A DNA stretch of 64,000 bases from Calditrichota bacterium (GTDB lineage: Bacteria > Electryoneota > RPQS01): NCBI GenBank assembly GCA_020637445.1, contig JACJVZ010000003.1, forward strand, positions 124,001 to 188,000, read 5' to 3'. Shown here one piece after another: positions 9,115 through 17,040 of this stretch (its first letter is position 1; every line of letters begins with the position of its first letter). The notes beneath the pieces were generated by a model that worked only from the letters and a program-made list of their open reading frames with translations, did not search any database and was not told the origin of the DNA. The position numbers were made by a program, and so were the translations under genes.

Positions 9115-9864
9115 TTAACCGGGGACCTGTCCAAAGCCGAGCAGTTTTTCCATGCGGCTGAGAACGTACGAGAATCCCTGCACTTTTGGGCTCTTGTTTC
9201 CTTCAATGGTGTAGAGTATTCCATCTTTGAGCGAATGTACCAAACCAATATGGCCCTGCCATCCGCTCGCTTGCACGCGCCACCACACAACGATATCACC
9301 GGGTTCGGGAGAATATCCCGAATTCGGTTCGTGAGTCCAACCGTGGTCTTTGAATTGTTTCAGTATATCGCGGGCACCGACCGAATACGTAAACGGCATG
9401 CCCTGCGAATTGTGACTGTAGCACCAACTTGTGAAGGCGGCGCACCAACTTGAGCCTTCGGGAGCGAGTCCATTCAAATACTTTCGCACCCATTTGCCTT
9501 TGTTGTTGCCGCCTTCTTCGCCCGCGCCGAGATTCAGTTCATTGATTGCAGTCTTTAGGGCAGCTCTTCCGAATCTGCTTCCACCGGCGGACTGCGGCGG
9601 CATTCTGCCGTAATCGACGGCCGCGACGGTTTCGATCAGAGGTTTGCGATGAGTGAGGCTCCACCATGTCAACGGACCGACTTTTCCATCGACCACCAAC
9701 GGTTGACCAAGTTGATCGAGATTTTGCGATTGAAAGGCCTTGACGGCATTTCTTGTTTTGCCGCCGAAATCACCGTCTACCGCAACAGCATAGCCGCGCT
9801 CGCAGAGCAACTCTTGCAGTTCACGAACATCAGGACCGTGTGATCCATAGGACAAATCCGGCAT
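9115..9864 (-). CDS. peptidoglycan-binding domain + CHAP-type amidase
   Basis: 249 aa. The start at 9864 is set by the strong GGGGGGAG ribosome binding site just upstream; the frame is open to 9942 but that would use a weaker start. Residues ~5-60 are a PG_binding_1 repeat (GSHGPDVRELQELLCERGY, then DGDFGGKTRNAVKAFQ). The C-terminal half has a CHAP/NlpC-like catalytic part: SSWCAAFTSWC carries the nucleophilic Cys, GDIVVWWR and GHIGLVHSL the His region, and YTIEGN a polar residue. No signal peptide is visible, so export would need another route, or the enzyme is released by lysis or used in a phage-like way. Function in wall hydrolysis is inferred from the domains. Confidence 0.85.
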   Translation of the reverse strand: MPDLSYGSHGPDVRELQELLCERGYAVAVDGDFGGKTRNAVKAFQSQNLDQLGQPLVVDGKVGPLTWWSLTHRKPLIETVAAVDYGRMPPQSAGGSRFGRAALKTAINELNLGAGEEGGNNKGKWVRKYLNGLAPEGSSWCAAFTSWCYSHNSQGMPFTYSVGARDILKQFKDHGWTHEPNSGYSPEPGDIVVWWRVQASGWQGHIGLVHSLKDGILYTIEGNKSPKVQGFSYVLSRMEKLLGFGQVPG

Positions 9865-9901
9865 ACGCTCCCCCCGAACGTTGGTGAAAGACTCTAAGTA
9901 C

Positions 9902-9930
9902 AAAATACCCAAGCAGAGTCTGACGTGCAA
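9902..9930 (-). promoter_or_regulatory. sigma70-like promoter for the CHAP-cvpA-mutS2 operon
   Basis: Minus strand: TTGCAC (9930-9925), 17-bp spacer, TATTTT (9907-9902). It is placed 38 bp before the chosen start at 9864, leaving room for the GGGGGGAG site. Confidence 0.6.
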
Positions 9931-9943
9931 GAGGGGTATCAAA

Positions 9944-9980
9944 GAAAATCGCCCGGACAGCGGACTGTGCGGGCGATTTC
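9944..9980 (-). terminator. rho-independent terminator of rpsU
   Basis: AAATCGCCCG pairs with CGGGCGATTT around a 14-nt loop, followed by a T-rich tract on the minus strand, 17 bp after the rpsU stop. Confidence 0.8.
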
Positions 9981-9996
9981 AGAATCATCAATTGCC

Positions 9997-10197
9997 TTAG
10001 CGATTACGCAGGATGCGATTGATCTTGCGAATTTTGCGTTCGGTTTGGCTGCGTTCACGCTTGGCCGTTTCACAGGGTTTTTCGTAGAATTGGCGGCGGC
10101 GGACTTCGGAAAGGATTCCGGACTTTTCACAGGCCTTCTGAAAGCGGCGCACGAGGCGCTCCATGGGTTCACCCTCACGGGCTTTGACAAATGGCAT
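9997..10197 (-). CDS. rpsU: 30S ribosomal protein bS21
   Basis: 66 aa. MPFVKAREGEPMERLVRRFQ-KACEKSGILSEVRRRQFYEKP is the full bS21 signature, followed by a basic tail. bS21 sits near the anti-Shine-Dalgarno region of 16S rRNA and helps initiation. A near-perfect AAGGAGGTGA ribosome binding site precedes the ATG, a strong promoter lies at 10256-10284 and a terminator directly follows, so it is a monocistronic, highly expressed gene. Confidence 0.97.
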   Translation of the reverse strand: MPFVKAREGEPMERLVRRFQKACEKSGILSEVRRRQFYEKPCETAKRERSQTERKIRKINRILRNR

Positions 10198-10255
10198 GGC
10201 TAAAAGTTCACCTCCTTCCGGGCAGCGGTTAGTTCGTGGTTTGCAACAGACTTAG

Positions 10256-10284
10256 AATATACGAAGAGTCTACCAGAAAGGCAA
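10256..10284 (-). promoter_or_regulatory. sigma70-like promoter of rpsU
   Basis: Minus strand: TTGCCT (10284-10279), 17-bp spacer, TATATT (10261-10256), about 58 bp before the start codon. Confidence 0.7.
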
Positions 10285-10313
10285 GAGACTCGAATTCTTG
10301 AAATTACAGAAAC

Positions 10314-11186
10314 TTAGTAGTCATCATCTCCGCCGCTGTCATCGCCGCCGCCATAGCCGGAGTAGTCTTCGTCTTTCTTGCGTTGGGCGACTCGCTTTTT
10401 GAGGCAGTTAAAACAGACCCTCTCGATAGACAGCCAACCGTATTGTTGCCCGCAGTCGACACAAATAAGTTGACGGGGCGCGAGCCTTTTGGGACGCGGT
10501 GGTAACTGAGAAGCCCCGGCGGCAGGCGGACCGCCGAGCTCGGGATCGAGGATTAATGTGCTGGCGAAAGGATCGAGGTCATCGAGGATTTCACCGTCTT
10601 CAGTTTCCTCTTCTTCGGCCATGTCTTCTTCGAGAAATTCTTCCGTTGCGCTGCGCTTGCGGCCGCGAACTCCCTTTTTGGCGGCGTCTTTCCCCCGACC
10701 GCGGGCCGGACGATCATCGTCATCGTCGTCGAAATCTTCTTCTTCATCGCTTGGATCGTCATCTTCGAAGTCGTCATCACTGTCTTTGGCGGCTTTTTTG
10801 TTGCCGCGCTGTTTGGGCTCATCGTCTAAGACGTCCACGTCGTCGAGTTCATCGTCCGTCTGGCCCTTAGCTTTCTTCTTGGTTGCCTTGGGCTTTTCCG
10901 TTTTCTCGACAACGGGCTTCCGGCCCCGTTCCTTTTTGGGCGTGACAGCTTCCACTTCGATCGAAGCGTCAGCAGCCGAGCTTTCCGGCTCAACCACCTG
11001 CTCACTCTTGGTCTTCTTGGTCGTCTTCGGCACTTTTTCTGTAGTTTTTCTGGCTTTGGTCGGCTTCGTGTCGGACGGCGCAGACTTCTCCTTAGGCGCG
11101 GCAGTTGCAGCACGTTTGGGCTTCGGATCGGCAGTTTTCTTGCTTTTCTGAGTCTTCGAAGTGGGTGATTTGGCCCGCGGAGCCAT
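10314..11186 (-). CDS. Lys/Ala-rich and acidic low-complexity protein with C-terminal zinc ribbon
   Basis: 290 aa in three parts. Residues ~1-130 are rich in Lys, Pro, Ala and Thr with SPTSKTQKSKK, PKRAATAAPK, KTTEKVPKTTKKTK patterns, like histone H1 tails. The middle is very acidic (DDDFEDDDPSDEEEDFDDDD) with a short RPARGRGKD stretch. The C-terminus has CVDCGQQYGWLSIERVCFNC, a CxxC-x14-CxxC zinc ribbon, then a Gly/Asp tail. The start at 11186 is used because the promoter at 11316-11344 excludes the earlier in-frame ATG at 11330. Nucleic-acid or RNA-polymerase binding is plausible, but the function is unknown. Confidence 0.75.
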   Translation of the reverse strand: MAPRAKSPTSKTQKSKKTADPKPKRAATAAPKEKSAPSDTKPTKARKTTEKVPKTTKKTKSEQVVEPESSAADASIEVEAVTPKKERGRKPVVEKTEKPKATKKKAKGQTDDELDDVDVLDDEPKQRGNKKAAKDSDDDFEDDDPSDEEEDFDDDDDDRPARGRGKDAAKKGVRGRKRSATEEFLEEDMAEEEETEDGEILDDLDPFASTLILDPELGGPPAAGASQLPPRPKRLAPRQLICVDCGQQYGWLSIERVCFNCLKKRVAQRKKDEDYSGYGGGDDSGGDDDY

Positions 11187-11529
11187 AGGCGGATTTCCCG
11201 AATTATGACAATTTTGACGCGTCCGAACGGGTAGTTCGTTCCCAAAACCCGCCAGACCCGGCACAAGTTCCCAGCCCTTAGTGGCAAATATAGCACTGAT
11301 GGCTGAAAGCGAACCAATATAGGCGACCATTCTCAGGCTGTCAAGCCGAAAGCAGCTTGAGTCGCTACTTTCGACAATATCTGCATAGTGTTTAAGTTTA
11401 TGGTTTACATAGGTATACAATTAGACAGGCAGAGACTGCCTAATAATTGGGAGGCAATTTCGCGACATCGCCCTCTAATTTTAGTGGCACTCTCCTTGCA
11501 GAGTGTCTTCAGGTCAACAAGGAACGGAA
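11187..11529. other. divergent intergenic region, 343 bp
   Basis: It holds the minus-strand promoter described at 11316-11344. For the plus-strand kinase gene only a poor promoter candidate is visible (TTTAAG near 11393, 17 bp, TATACA near 11413). I see no gene and no riboswitch-like structure. Confidence 0.5.
11316..11344 (-). promoter_or_regulatory. near-consensus sigma70 promoter for the zinc-ribbon protein
   Basis: Minus strand: TTGACA (11344-11339), 17-bp spacer, TATATT (11321-11316). It implies a 5' leader of about 120 nt before the ATG at 11186. Confidence 0.7.
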
Positions 11530-13143
11530 TTGGAAGAAACGCTCACATCAACAAATGTCAGCTTAGCAGCAGACTCGACTCACAATTCCAAAGGGCATTT
11601 GCTGTGGGTCGCATCCCAGTGGAAGGAACGCGATCCCATGTTGGACAAATTGGTCGAACTTGGGATAGAGGTGCGTGAAGTCCGAGGCACGGTAGTAGCG
11701 CTGGGTATGATCGCTGACAGTTCTGCAGACGTCCTCTGGCTGGATAGCCTGGATGGTGAATTGACGCTGGACGAGATTCTGGACGCGCTGCGAATTCCGC
11801 GGTTGATTCATCCATTGGCCGTAGTGCTGACACCGACACTTGCGGCGGAAAACCAATCGACAGAACTCGGGCCGTCCGACGAGATCATGGACAGCGAAGA
11901 GTGCAAGGTGAATCCCACTCCGCTGCTGCAGTTGATCAAAGTCGCTCGACTCGAACGCCAGATAATAGAGCGTGAGCATGAAATTCTGAATTCGCTTCCG
12001 CACGCTTTAGTGGTAGTGGACCGCTCGCTGACGCTTTGGAAAGTAAATAAGAAAGTCGAATCGCTGTTAGAAATCAGCGATCCGGACTATCGCAAGAAAG
12101 CACTGGGCCGTCACATCAGCGTGGGCCTCGCGTCCGCGGGCGGCGGCTTGTCAGACGAGCCTTATCCGCATTTGATTCACGAGCTCGAGAAGGCTCTGCG
12201 CAACGGACGCGGGAAATTCCGGGTAAAAGAAAAGATCGGCGGCAGCGAACGTCTGATAAGCGGGGAGATAACCCAGCTTGTGCACAGCACCGATCATTAC
12301 TTGGTCGACTTGCGGGATATCACTGCAGATGAACAGGCTGTGTTGTTTGAAGCTCGCCGTGAACGCCTTGCCACAATCGGCAATTTGTCTGTTGGCGTGG
12401 CGCACGAAATTCAGAATCCGAATACGTTCAGTCGCGTGAATGCCGCGAACTTGAAAATGATGTTCGACGCGGTCAAGGCCGTGATGATACAAGCGGCAGC
12501 GGCGTCCGGCGGCATGATCGGAAAGATGCCGGCAGAGATGTTTATCAAAAAAGCCGGCGAAGCGATCAACGGCGTGGACATGGCCAGCCGTCGCATCGAA
12601 GCGGTGTTGACGACACTGAAGTCGTTTGGCAGAACGGACGACGGAGAGCTGCAATCCGTCGCCATCAAACCCGTGGTCGACGAAGCAGTGATGCTCGTGC
12701 GGCACGAAGCCCGCGGCAAGTGCGAGATCATCTCGGAAGTGGCGGACGACGTTCCGCTTATTACGGCGTCGGCGACCGGACTGAGTCAAGTTCTTGTGAA
12801 CTTGCTTCAGAACGCGATTCAAGCATTCGGTGAAGACAGACCGCAGAAGCGCGGAACGAATCCGGCGAAGATCACGATTAAGGTTGAAAACGTCAACGAA
12901 GACGAAGTGATTTTGTCGTGTTCGGATAACGGTCCGGGAGTTCCGGAGACTCTTCAAGAAAAAGTATTTCGCCCCTATTACACGACGAAGCCGCAGGGCC
13001 AAGGGACGGGCCTCGGGCTTTCGATATCGACCGACATGATTCACAGGTTCGGCGGGGATTTGACGCTGCGCAGTAAAGCGGGCGAAGGGGCAACATTTTA
13101 TATCAAGCTGCGGCGGCACGAAGAGCCGTCCGACCATTCATAA
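11530..13143 (+). CDS. sensor histidine kinase (PAS-HisKA-HATPase), cytosolic
   Basis: 537 aa. The N-terminal ~130 residues look like a degenerate receiver-like domain (HLLWVASQW, then VVALGMIADSSADVLWLD). A PAS domain follows (ILNSLPHALVVVDRSLTLWKV). HisKA is LATIGNLSVGVAHEIQNPN with the phospho-acceptor His at residue 292. The ATPase domain has LVNLLQNAIQAF (N box), DNGPGVPE (G1) and GQGTGLGLSI (G2). No membrane segment is present. I chose the TTG at 11530 because AAGGA lies 6 bp upstream; a GTG at 11503 is the alternative. It is 9 bp from the response regulator gene, so the two form a two-component pair. The signal is unknown. Confidence 0.88.
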   Translation: MEETLTSTNVSLAADSTHNSKGHLLWVASQWKERDPMLDKLVELGIEVREVRGTVVALGMIADSSADVLWLDSLDGELTLDEILDALRIPRLIHPLAVVLTPTLAAENQSTELGPSDEIMDSEECKVNPTPLLQLIKVARLERQIIEREHEILNSLPHALVVVDRSLTLWKVNKKVESLLEISDPDYRKKALGRHISVGLASAGGGLSDEPYPHLIHELEKALRNGRGKFRVKEKIGGSERLISGEITQLVHSTDHYLVDLRDITADEQAVLFEARRERLATIGNLSVGVAHEIQNPNTFSRVNAANLKMMFDAVKAVMIQAAAASGGMIGKMPAEMFIKKAGEAINGVDMASRRIEAVLTTLKSFGRTDDGELQSVAIKPVVDEAVMLVRHEARGKCEIISEVADDVPLITASATGLSQVLVNLLQNAIQAFGEDRPQKRGTNPAKITIKVENVNEDEVILSCSDNGPGVPETLQEKVFRPYYTTKPQGQGTGLGLSISTDMIHRFGGDLTLRSKAGEGATFYIKLRRHEEPSDHS

Positions 13144-13152
13144 GGAGCAGGT

Positions 13153-13587
13153 ATGGCATACAAGGTGATGATCGTTGACGATGAAGATTTGATTCTTTCA
13201 TCGCTCGAGACATTTTTGACGCTGCGCGGTTACGAAGTACAAACGTCCAACAATCCGGTGGAAGCACTGGAGCGTATCGAGTTCGACAAGTTTCACGTCG
13301 TGCTCATGGACATCAACATGCCGCAGATGACGGGGCTCGAACTCTTGAAGCGCGTGAAAGCGGCGCGTCCGACGGTGCAAGTGATCATGATGACGGCCTA
13401 TACCACGATCCAGAAGTGTATCGAGTGTGTCGAGCGCGGCGCCAGCGACTATTTGCTCAAACCGTTTGAAGACATGGAGCAGCTTGCGGACCTTATCGAT
13501 GAAACCTGCCGCCGCGTGGCACGCTGGGAAGTGATTGCCAAGGAAAGCCTGCGCAATCCTCGCGACGTGACGGCGCATCAATTGTAA
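13153..13587 (+). CDS. response regulator (receiver domain plus short tail)
   Basis: 144 aa. VMIVDDED gives the acidic pocket (D9, D10), the phospho-acceptor is D53 in VVLMDINMP, MMTAYTT gives the conserved Thr/Ala, and LLKPF the Lys. Only ~20 residues follow the receiver domain, so it has no DNA-binding output; it resembles CheY-like or single-domain regulators. AAGGAG precedes the ATG. The partner kinase is directly upstream. Confidence 0.93.
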   Translation: MAYKVMIVDDEDLILSSLETFLTLRGYEVQTSNNPVEALERIEFDKFHVVLMDINMPQMTGLELLKRVKAARPTVQVIMMTAYTTIQKCIECVERGASDYLLKPFEDMEQLADLIDETCRRVARWEVIAKESLRNPRDVTAHQL

Positions 13588-13594
13588 GATATCC

Positions 13595-13620
13595 GCGGCG
13601 GCACCCGCTGCGGGTGACCC
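13595..13620 (+). repeat. small palindromic element, family E (copy 1)
   Basis: GCGGCGGCACCCGCTGCGGG with a CACCC-GCTGC-GGGTG hairpin. The same core is found in reverse orientation at 38261-38290. Confidence 0.55.
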
Positions 13621-13623
13621 GCA

Positions 13624-13670
13624 TTCGCCGAGCAGGGATTAAGCGAGTCAGCGCGGTTCCCTGCCGGAAT
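13624..13670 (-). repeat. dispersed palindromic element, family A (copy 1)
   Basis: Read on the minus strand it starts ATTCCGGCAGGGAACCGC and ends TTAATCCCTGCTCGGCGAA; the GCAGGGA/TCCCTGC arms can pair. Other copies are at 18.36, 19.60, 19.67 and 24.8-25.5 kb. Confidence 0.7.
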
Positions 13671-13712
13671 CAGGGCGTCCTCGCGGTAATGAAGTACCGC
13701 GACTAAAAAGAG

Positions 13713-13745
13713 ACCGCAAACACGGGGATGTGTTTGCGGTTTTTT
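13713..13745. terminator. rho-independent terminator, bidirectional
   Basis: ACCGCAAACAC pairs with GTGTTTGCGGT and is followed by TTTTT on the + strand and an A-rich flank on the other side. It lies between the response regulator and the convergent outer-membrane protein gene. Confidence 0.85.
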
Positions 13746-13803
13746 GCGCCCTTGATAAGGGCGGAACGTTGTGCTGGCGCGGGGCCTTGCGAATAGCGGG
13801 GGC

Positions 13804-14379
13804 TTAGAATGTGTAGCTTGCGCCGACTAAGAGAAGATGGGCCAGCGAACTTGAGAACTCGCTCGTGCTGAAATCGCCGTCCCGAGTTTCGTAGTGCGTG
13901 TTCGTCGCGTTGATATGAAATCCCGTCGACAGAGTGACTTTCGTCGGTTTGATACGGAACTTCAGTTCGGCATCGAGAAAGAAACCGTAGGCAATGGAGC
14001 GATCAATTTCTCCGCGATGATATCCATCCTGATTTCGAATCCAAAACGTGTTCTTGACGTTTCCCAAGCTCAAGCCGCCGCCGAACGACGGCACGACGAC
14101 AACCAACGGATTTCCCGTCGTGAACCAGTGCCCGCCGATCAGAAATTGTTCGGTTCCCTCCCAATACACAGCGGAGTGATTCACGTCGGGATCGGCCGAG
14201 ACATGAAGATAGCCCGCGAACAACTGACGTTTCGCCGTCATGGCACCGGCGCGAAGCACAAACGCGTTGGCAGGATCGAACGGAAAAGCATTTGCTTCCA
14301 CAAAAAAACGCGGCACAGCCTGCGCGGAGACTGTGCCGAGAAGAAACATCATCAGAATTGATGTTTTGAATTTACGCAC
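13804..14379 (-). CDS. putative outer-membrane beta-barrel protein
   Basis: 191 aa. The signal peptide is MRKFKTSILMMFLLGTVSAQA. The rest alternates amphipathic strands (FFVEANAF, then FVLRAGAMTAKRQLFAGYLH) and ends in LLLVGASYTF with a terminal Phe, the C-terminal signal of many beta-barrel proteins recognised by the Bam complex. No family is recognised. It starts 2 bp after the stop of the upstream outer-membrane gene, so the two form an operon. Confidence 0.7.
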   Translation of the reverse strand: MRKFKTSILMMFLLGTVSAQAVPRFFVEANAFPFDPANAFVLRAGAMTAKRQLFAGYLHVSADPDVNHSAVYWEGTEQFLIGGHWFTTGNPLVVVVPSFGGGLSLGNVKNTFWIRNQDGYHRGEIDRSIAYGFFLDAELKFRIKPTKVTLSTGFHINATNTHYETRDGDFSTSEFSSSLAHLLLVGASYTF

Positions 14380-14381
14380 GA

Positions 14382-15116
14382 CTATTCCTCAGTGTCAAAC
14401 GTCTTGAAATGGTAAACCAATCCGAGTTTGAAACCGTTCTCCCGGATTTCGTATTGATCCGCGGTCGGCGAATAAGTGAAATTTTCTACTTCATATTGGC
14501 CCGAAAAGCGGGCTTCGTACGCGTGGATTTCATACGCAAGGAATGCTTGCAGAGGAAGATTGGACGGGCGGAAGGCAAACCCGAATTCGAGAATACCGCC
14601 GTACGCATCTTCCGACTCAAGTTCTTCTTCATGTGAAAAACTCGCGTTTGTGAAATTGGAAGAGAGCGTCCAATCCGATTTTATTGTGGCATGTCCCCAC
14701 GTCAGTCCGACGCCAACCATCGGCCGCAGCCAAACGGGAAGCGCGGAAATCGTCGGCTGCACACGTCCGCCCAGCGCAAAATGCTGACTGGTGATTTCAC
14801 TCGAATTATATTTCATGGACGAAAAACCTTTAAAAACATTGAAGGTATCGTCGCCGGTCAAACTCGAACTTCCGCTGCGATAGCCGACATATGCCGAGTA
14901 CGTGCTGTTCGTGACGCCGCCTTCGACTTGCAGCGCGAGACCGGAATGATCAGGAAGATTGCGGCAAGCGCTCTCTAAACGCGGACCTTTGCACCGTGTA
15001 AAGTGATCGTTTGTCGTGTTGATATTCGCGCCAACGCCGACAAAGGGACGCAGGTGCTCGGCAAAAACCGGAGCGGTTAGCAGAATAGACAGAAGAACCG
15101 CGAAAAGTGCGCGCAT
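14382..15116 (-). CDS. putative outer-membrane protein (OmpW/opacity-like barrel)
   Basis: 244 aa. The start at 15116 is set by GGAGG seven bases upstream and by the signal peptide MRALFAVLLSILLTAPVFA. LRPFVGVGANINTTND, GLALQVEGGVTNSTYSAYVG, LPVWLRPMVGVGLTWGHA and ENGFKLGLVYHF are typical barrel strands. Cys residues in TRCKGPRLESACR suggest a disulfide in the first external loop. No specific family is recognised. It is co-transcribed with the next small barrel gene. Confidence 0.72.
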   Translation of the reverse strand: MRALFAVLLSILLTAPVFAEHLRPFVGVGANINTTNDHFTRCKGPRLESACRNLPDHSGLALQVEGGVTNSTYSAYVGYRSGSSSLTGDDTFNVFKGFSSMKYNSSEITSQHFALGGRVQPTISALPVWLRPMVGVGLTWGHATIKSDWTLSSNFTNASFSHEEELESEDAYGGILEFGFAFRPSNLPLQAFLAYEIHAYEARFSGQYEVENFTYSPTADQYEIRENGFKLGLVYHFKTFDTEE

Positions 15117-15272
15117 TAGTTTGACCTCCGGGACAAATGACATTTAAATGACACCGTGACCGGCACAAACGCACTCTTCAGCGGTTCGTCGGGATTGTCG
15201 TATCGGCAATCTGGCGAAAGGCATTCGAAATCTGCGTTCGTGCCTTTGCTCGAACGATATTTTCAGAGAGTC

Positions 15273-16289
15273 TTAGGACTTCTCTAAGGGTTTATAGTGT
15301 TTTTCCATCCAGGCTTTGTAGTCGGCCTGTTTGAGTTTGATGTCGCGCCACCACGCTTCGTTCTCCACGTACCACTTGACGGTTTTTTCGAGACCTTGCA
15401 TGAAGTTGTGATTCTTCTTCCAACCGAGCTTCTGGATTTTGTCGGTATCGACGGCGTAACGTCGGTCGTGGCCGGGACGATCCTGCACGTAAGTGATCAA
15501 GTCGTCGCCCTTGCCCAGAAGTTTCAGAATTGCGTGCGTGACGTCGATGTTGTACTCTTCGTTGTGCGAACCGCAGTTGTAGATTTCGCCGACTTCGCCT
15601 TTGTGCAGAACGAGATCGAGTCCGTCGCACTGATCTTCGACGAACAGCCAATCGCGCACCTGCTTGCCGTCGCCGTAAACGGGAACGGGTTTGTTCTCGA
15701 TCAAGTTCGTCGTGAACAGCGGGACGAGTTTCTCGGGATATTGATAGGGGCCGAAGTTATTCGACGAGCGCGTAATCAGCACGGGCAGGCCGTAGGTGAC
15801 GAAATACGAACGCGCGAGCAATTCACCGCCGGCTTTGGCCGATGAATAGGGCGATGACGGAGAGAGATTGTCGGTTTCTTTGAAGTAGCCTTCGAGACGC
15901 GAGCCGTAAACTTCGTCGGTGGAGATGTGGAGGAAGCGCTCGACTTTGCGGCGGCGCGCTTCTTCGCACAACACGTACACGCCTTTGACGTTCGTCATCA
16001 CGAACAGATCGCCCGCGTGAATCGAACGGTCGACGTGCGTCTCGGCGGCGAAGTTGACGACGGCGTCGCAGCCGTCCATCGCTTCGGCAACTTTTTTCTC
16101 GTCGCAGATATCGCCCTGCACGAAACGGTAGCGCGGATCGCTTGCGACATCCTTGAGGTTGTCCAGGTTGCCCGCGTAGGTCAGCGCGTCGAGGTTTGTG
16201 ATTTTCAAGTGCGGATATTTTTTCATCATATGCCGCACGAAGTTGGAGCCGATAAACCCGGCCCCTCCGGTTACAAGGAGGTGGTTCAT
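15273..16289 (-). CDS. rmlB: dTDP-glucose 4,6-dehydratase
   Basis: 338 aa extended SDR. TGGAGFIGSNFVRH binds NAD; STDEVYGS carries the catalytic Thr-Asp-Glu; the YSSAK motif is the active-site Tyr and Lys; RSSNNFGPYQYPEKLVPLF and RDWLFVEDQCDGL are RmlB-specific. It converts dTDP-glucose to dTDP-4-keto-6-deoxyglucose, the second step of dTDP-rhamnose synthesis. rmlC and rmlD lie upstream on the same strand, but an HNH endonuclease gene is inserted between rmlC and rmlB. No good ribosome binding site precedes the ATG (the 12 bp before it come from the end of the HNH gene region). Confidence 0.95.
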   Translation of the reverse strand: MNHLLVTGGAGFIGSNFVRHMMKKYPHLKITNLDALTYAGNLDNLKDVASDPRYRFVQGDICDEKKVAEAMDGCDAVVNFAAETHVDRSIHAGDLFVMTNVKGVYVLCEEARRRKVERFLHISTDEVYGSRLEGYFKETDNLSPSSPYSSAKAGGELLARSYFVTYGLPVLITRSSNNFGPYQYPEKLVPLFTTNLIENKPVPVYGDGKQVRDWLFVEDQCDGLDLVLHKGEVGEIYNCGSHNEEYNIDVTHAILKLLGKGDDLITYVQDRPGHDRRYAVDTDKIQKLGWKKNHNFMQGLEKTVKWYVENEAWWRDIKLKQADYKAWMEKHYKPLEKS

Positions 16290-16301
16290 GAAATGTCTAT
16301 G

Positions 16302-16997
16302 TTATTCTATCTTATCGCTCTTTTGAAGATTGTGCTTAGCACACAACAATCTAACATTTTCGGCAATTAAAGAAGTTCCGCCTTTGGAATATGGAAAGTC
16401 ATGGTCAAAATGTAAGTTCTCAGTGCTTTCGCAAATGACGCATCTACCTTTATCTCGTTTGTAGACTTCAAGCTTTACAGCAGACGGGATAACCCGCGAA
16501 TGTGTCAACTCAGTAACGCTAAGAGAATGTTGGTCAACCTCGTCTACAAGTTCTAATCTAAACTTGTAGACTTTTCGTGTCCCATCGCTTTCTTGCCAGG
16601 AGTCAACTAACTTGAAGCTCCCATTGAAGACCCAAACTCCATCCATGACTTTTTGGTACACGCGAACAACTTCAGCGTTTTCTTCCCCCGACTTGAATGC
16701 ATGAGCCGCTCGATAGAAGAGACCATTCTGAGTTGGCTTACCGCTTGGCAAGGCAAGGGGCTGATCAACAGACTTTGGGTCACCCTCTACTCGATTTCTC
16801 GCAGCATCATGGCCTTCATAGATCAGGACACGCCCACCTTCTTCTATACGGTCGCTGTACGGAGCGTTCTTACGAACACTCATCAAGAATATGCTTGTAC
16901 TTCCATTCGGTCGGAAGTGCATACCTGCCTGAAGCATCCTTCCATATTCGTTCTCACACATTTCGTGGTGAGAGAGAATGGTATTTCTTGCAATCAT
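16302..16997 (-). CDS. SRA/YDG-like plus HNH endonuclease, candidate modification-dependent restriction enzyme
   Basis: 231 aa. Residues ~25-165 resemble a YDG/SRA domain: GGRVLIYEGHD, KPTQNGLFYRAA, VRVYQKVMDGVWVFNGSF, then RKVYKFRLELV. The C-terminal ~60 residues are an HNH nuclease with zinc knuckle: CVICESTENLHFDHDFPYSK (CxxC, then H-D-H), then ENVRLLCAKHNLQKSDK. SRA-HNH proteins are known type IV-like enzymes that cut DNA with modified cytosine. The region is clearly AT-richer than its neighbours and sits inside the rhamnose cluster, which suggests transfer. The start is uncertain; several ATGs (16961, 16937, 16922) are possible. Confidence 0.78.
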   Translation of the reverse strand: MIARNTILSHHEMCENEYGRMLQAGMHFRPNGSTSIFLMSVRKNAPYSDRIEEGGRVLIYEGHDAARNRVEGDPKSVDQPLALPSGKPTQNGLFYRAAHAFKSGEENAEVVRVYQKVMDGVWVFNGSFKLVDSWQESDGTRKVYKFRLELVDEVDQHSLSVTELTHSRVIPSAVKLEVYKRDKGRCVICESTENLHFDHDFPYSKGGTSLIAENVRLLCAKHNLQKSDKIE

Positions 16998-17023
16998 GTA
17001 CCTGCCGCAGCAGCGTCTCGTTG

Positions 17024-17040
17024 CCTACTTTCCAAGTAGG
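17024..17040. repeat. short hairpin at the rmlC/HNH junction
   Basis: CCTACTT-TCC-AAGTAGG, a perfect 7-bp stem directly next to the rmlC stop codon and 27 bp before the HNH start. It has no T-run, so it is not a typical terminator; it may mark the insertion edge. Confidence 0.4.

Noticed and set aside
16302..16997. HNH gene as part of a group I intron or intein
   Set aside because: rmlB and rmlC are both complete and there is no split gene or intron-like structure; an SRA-like domain also fits a restriction enzyme better than a homing enzyme.
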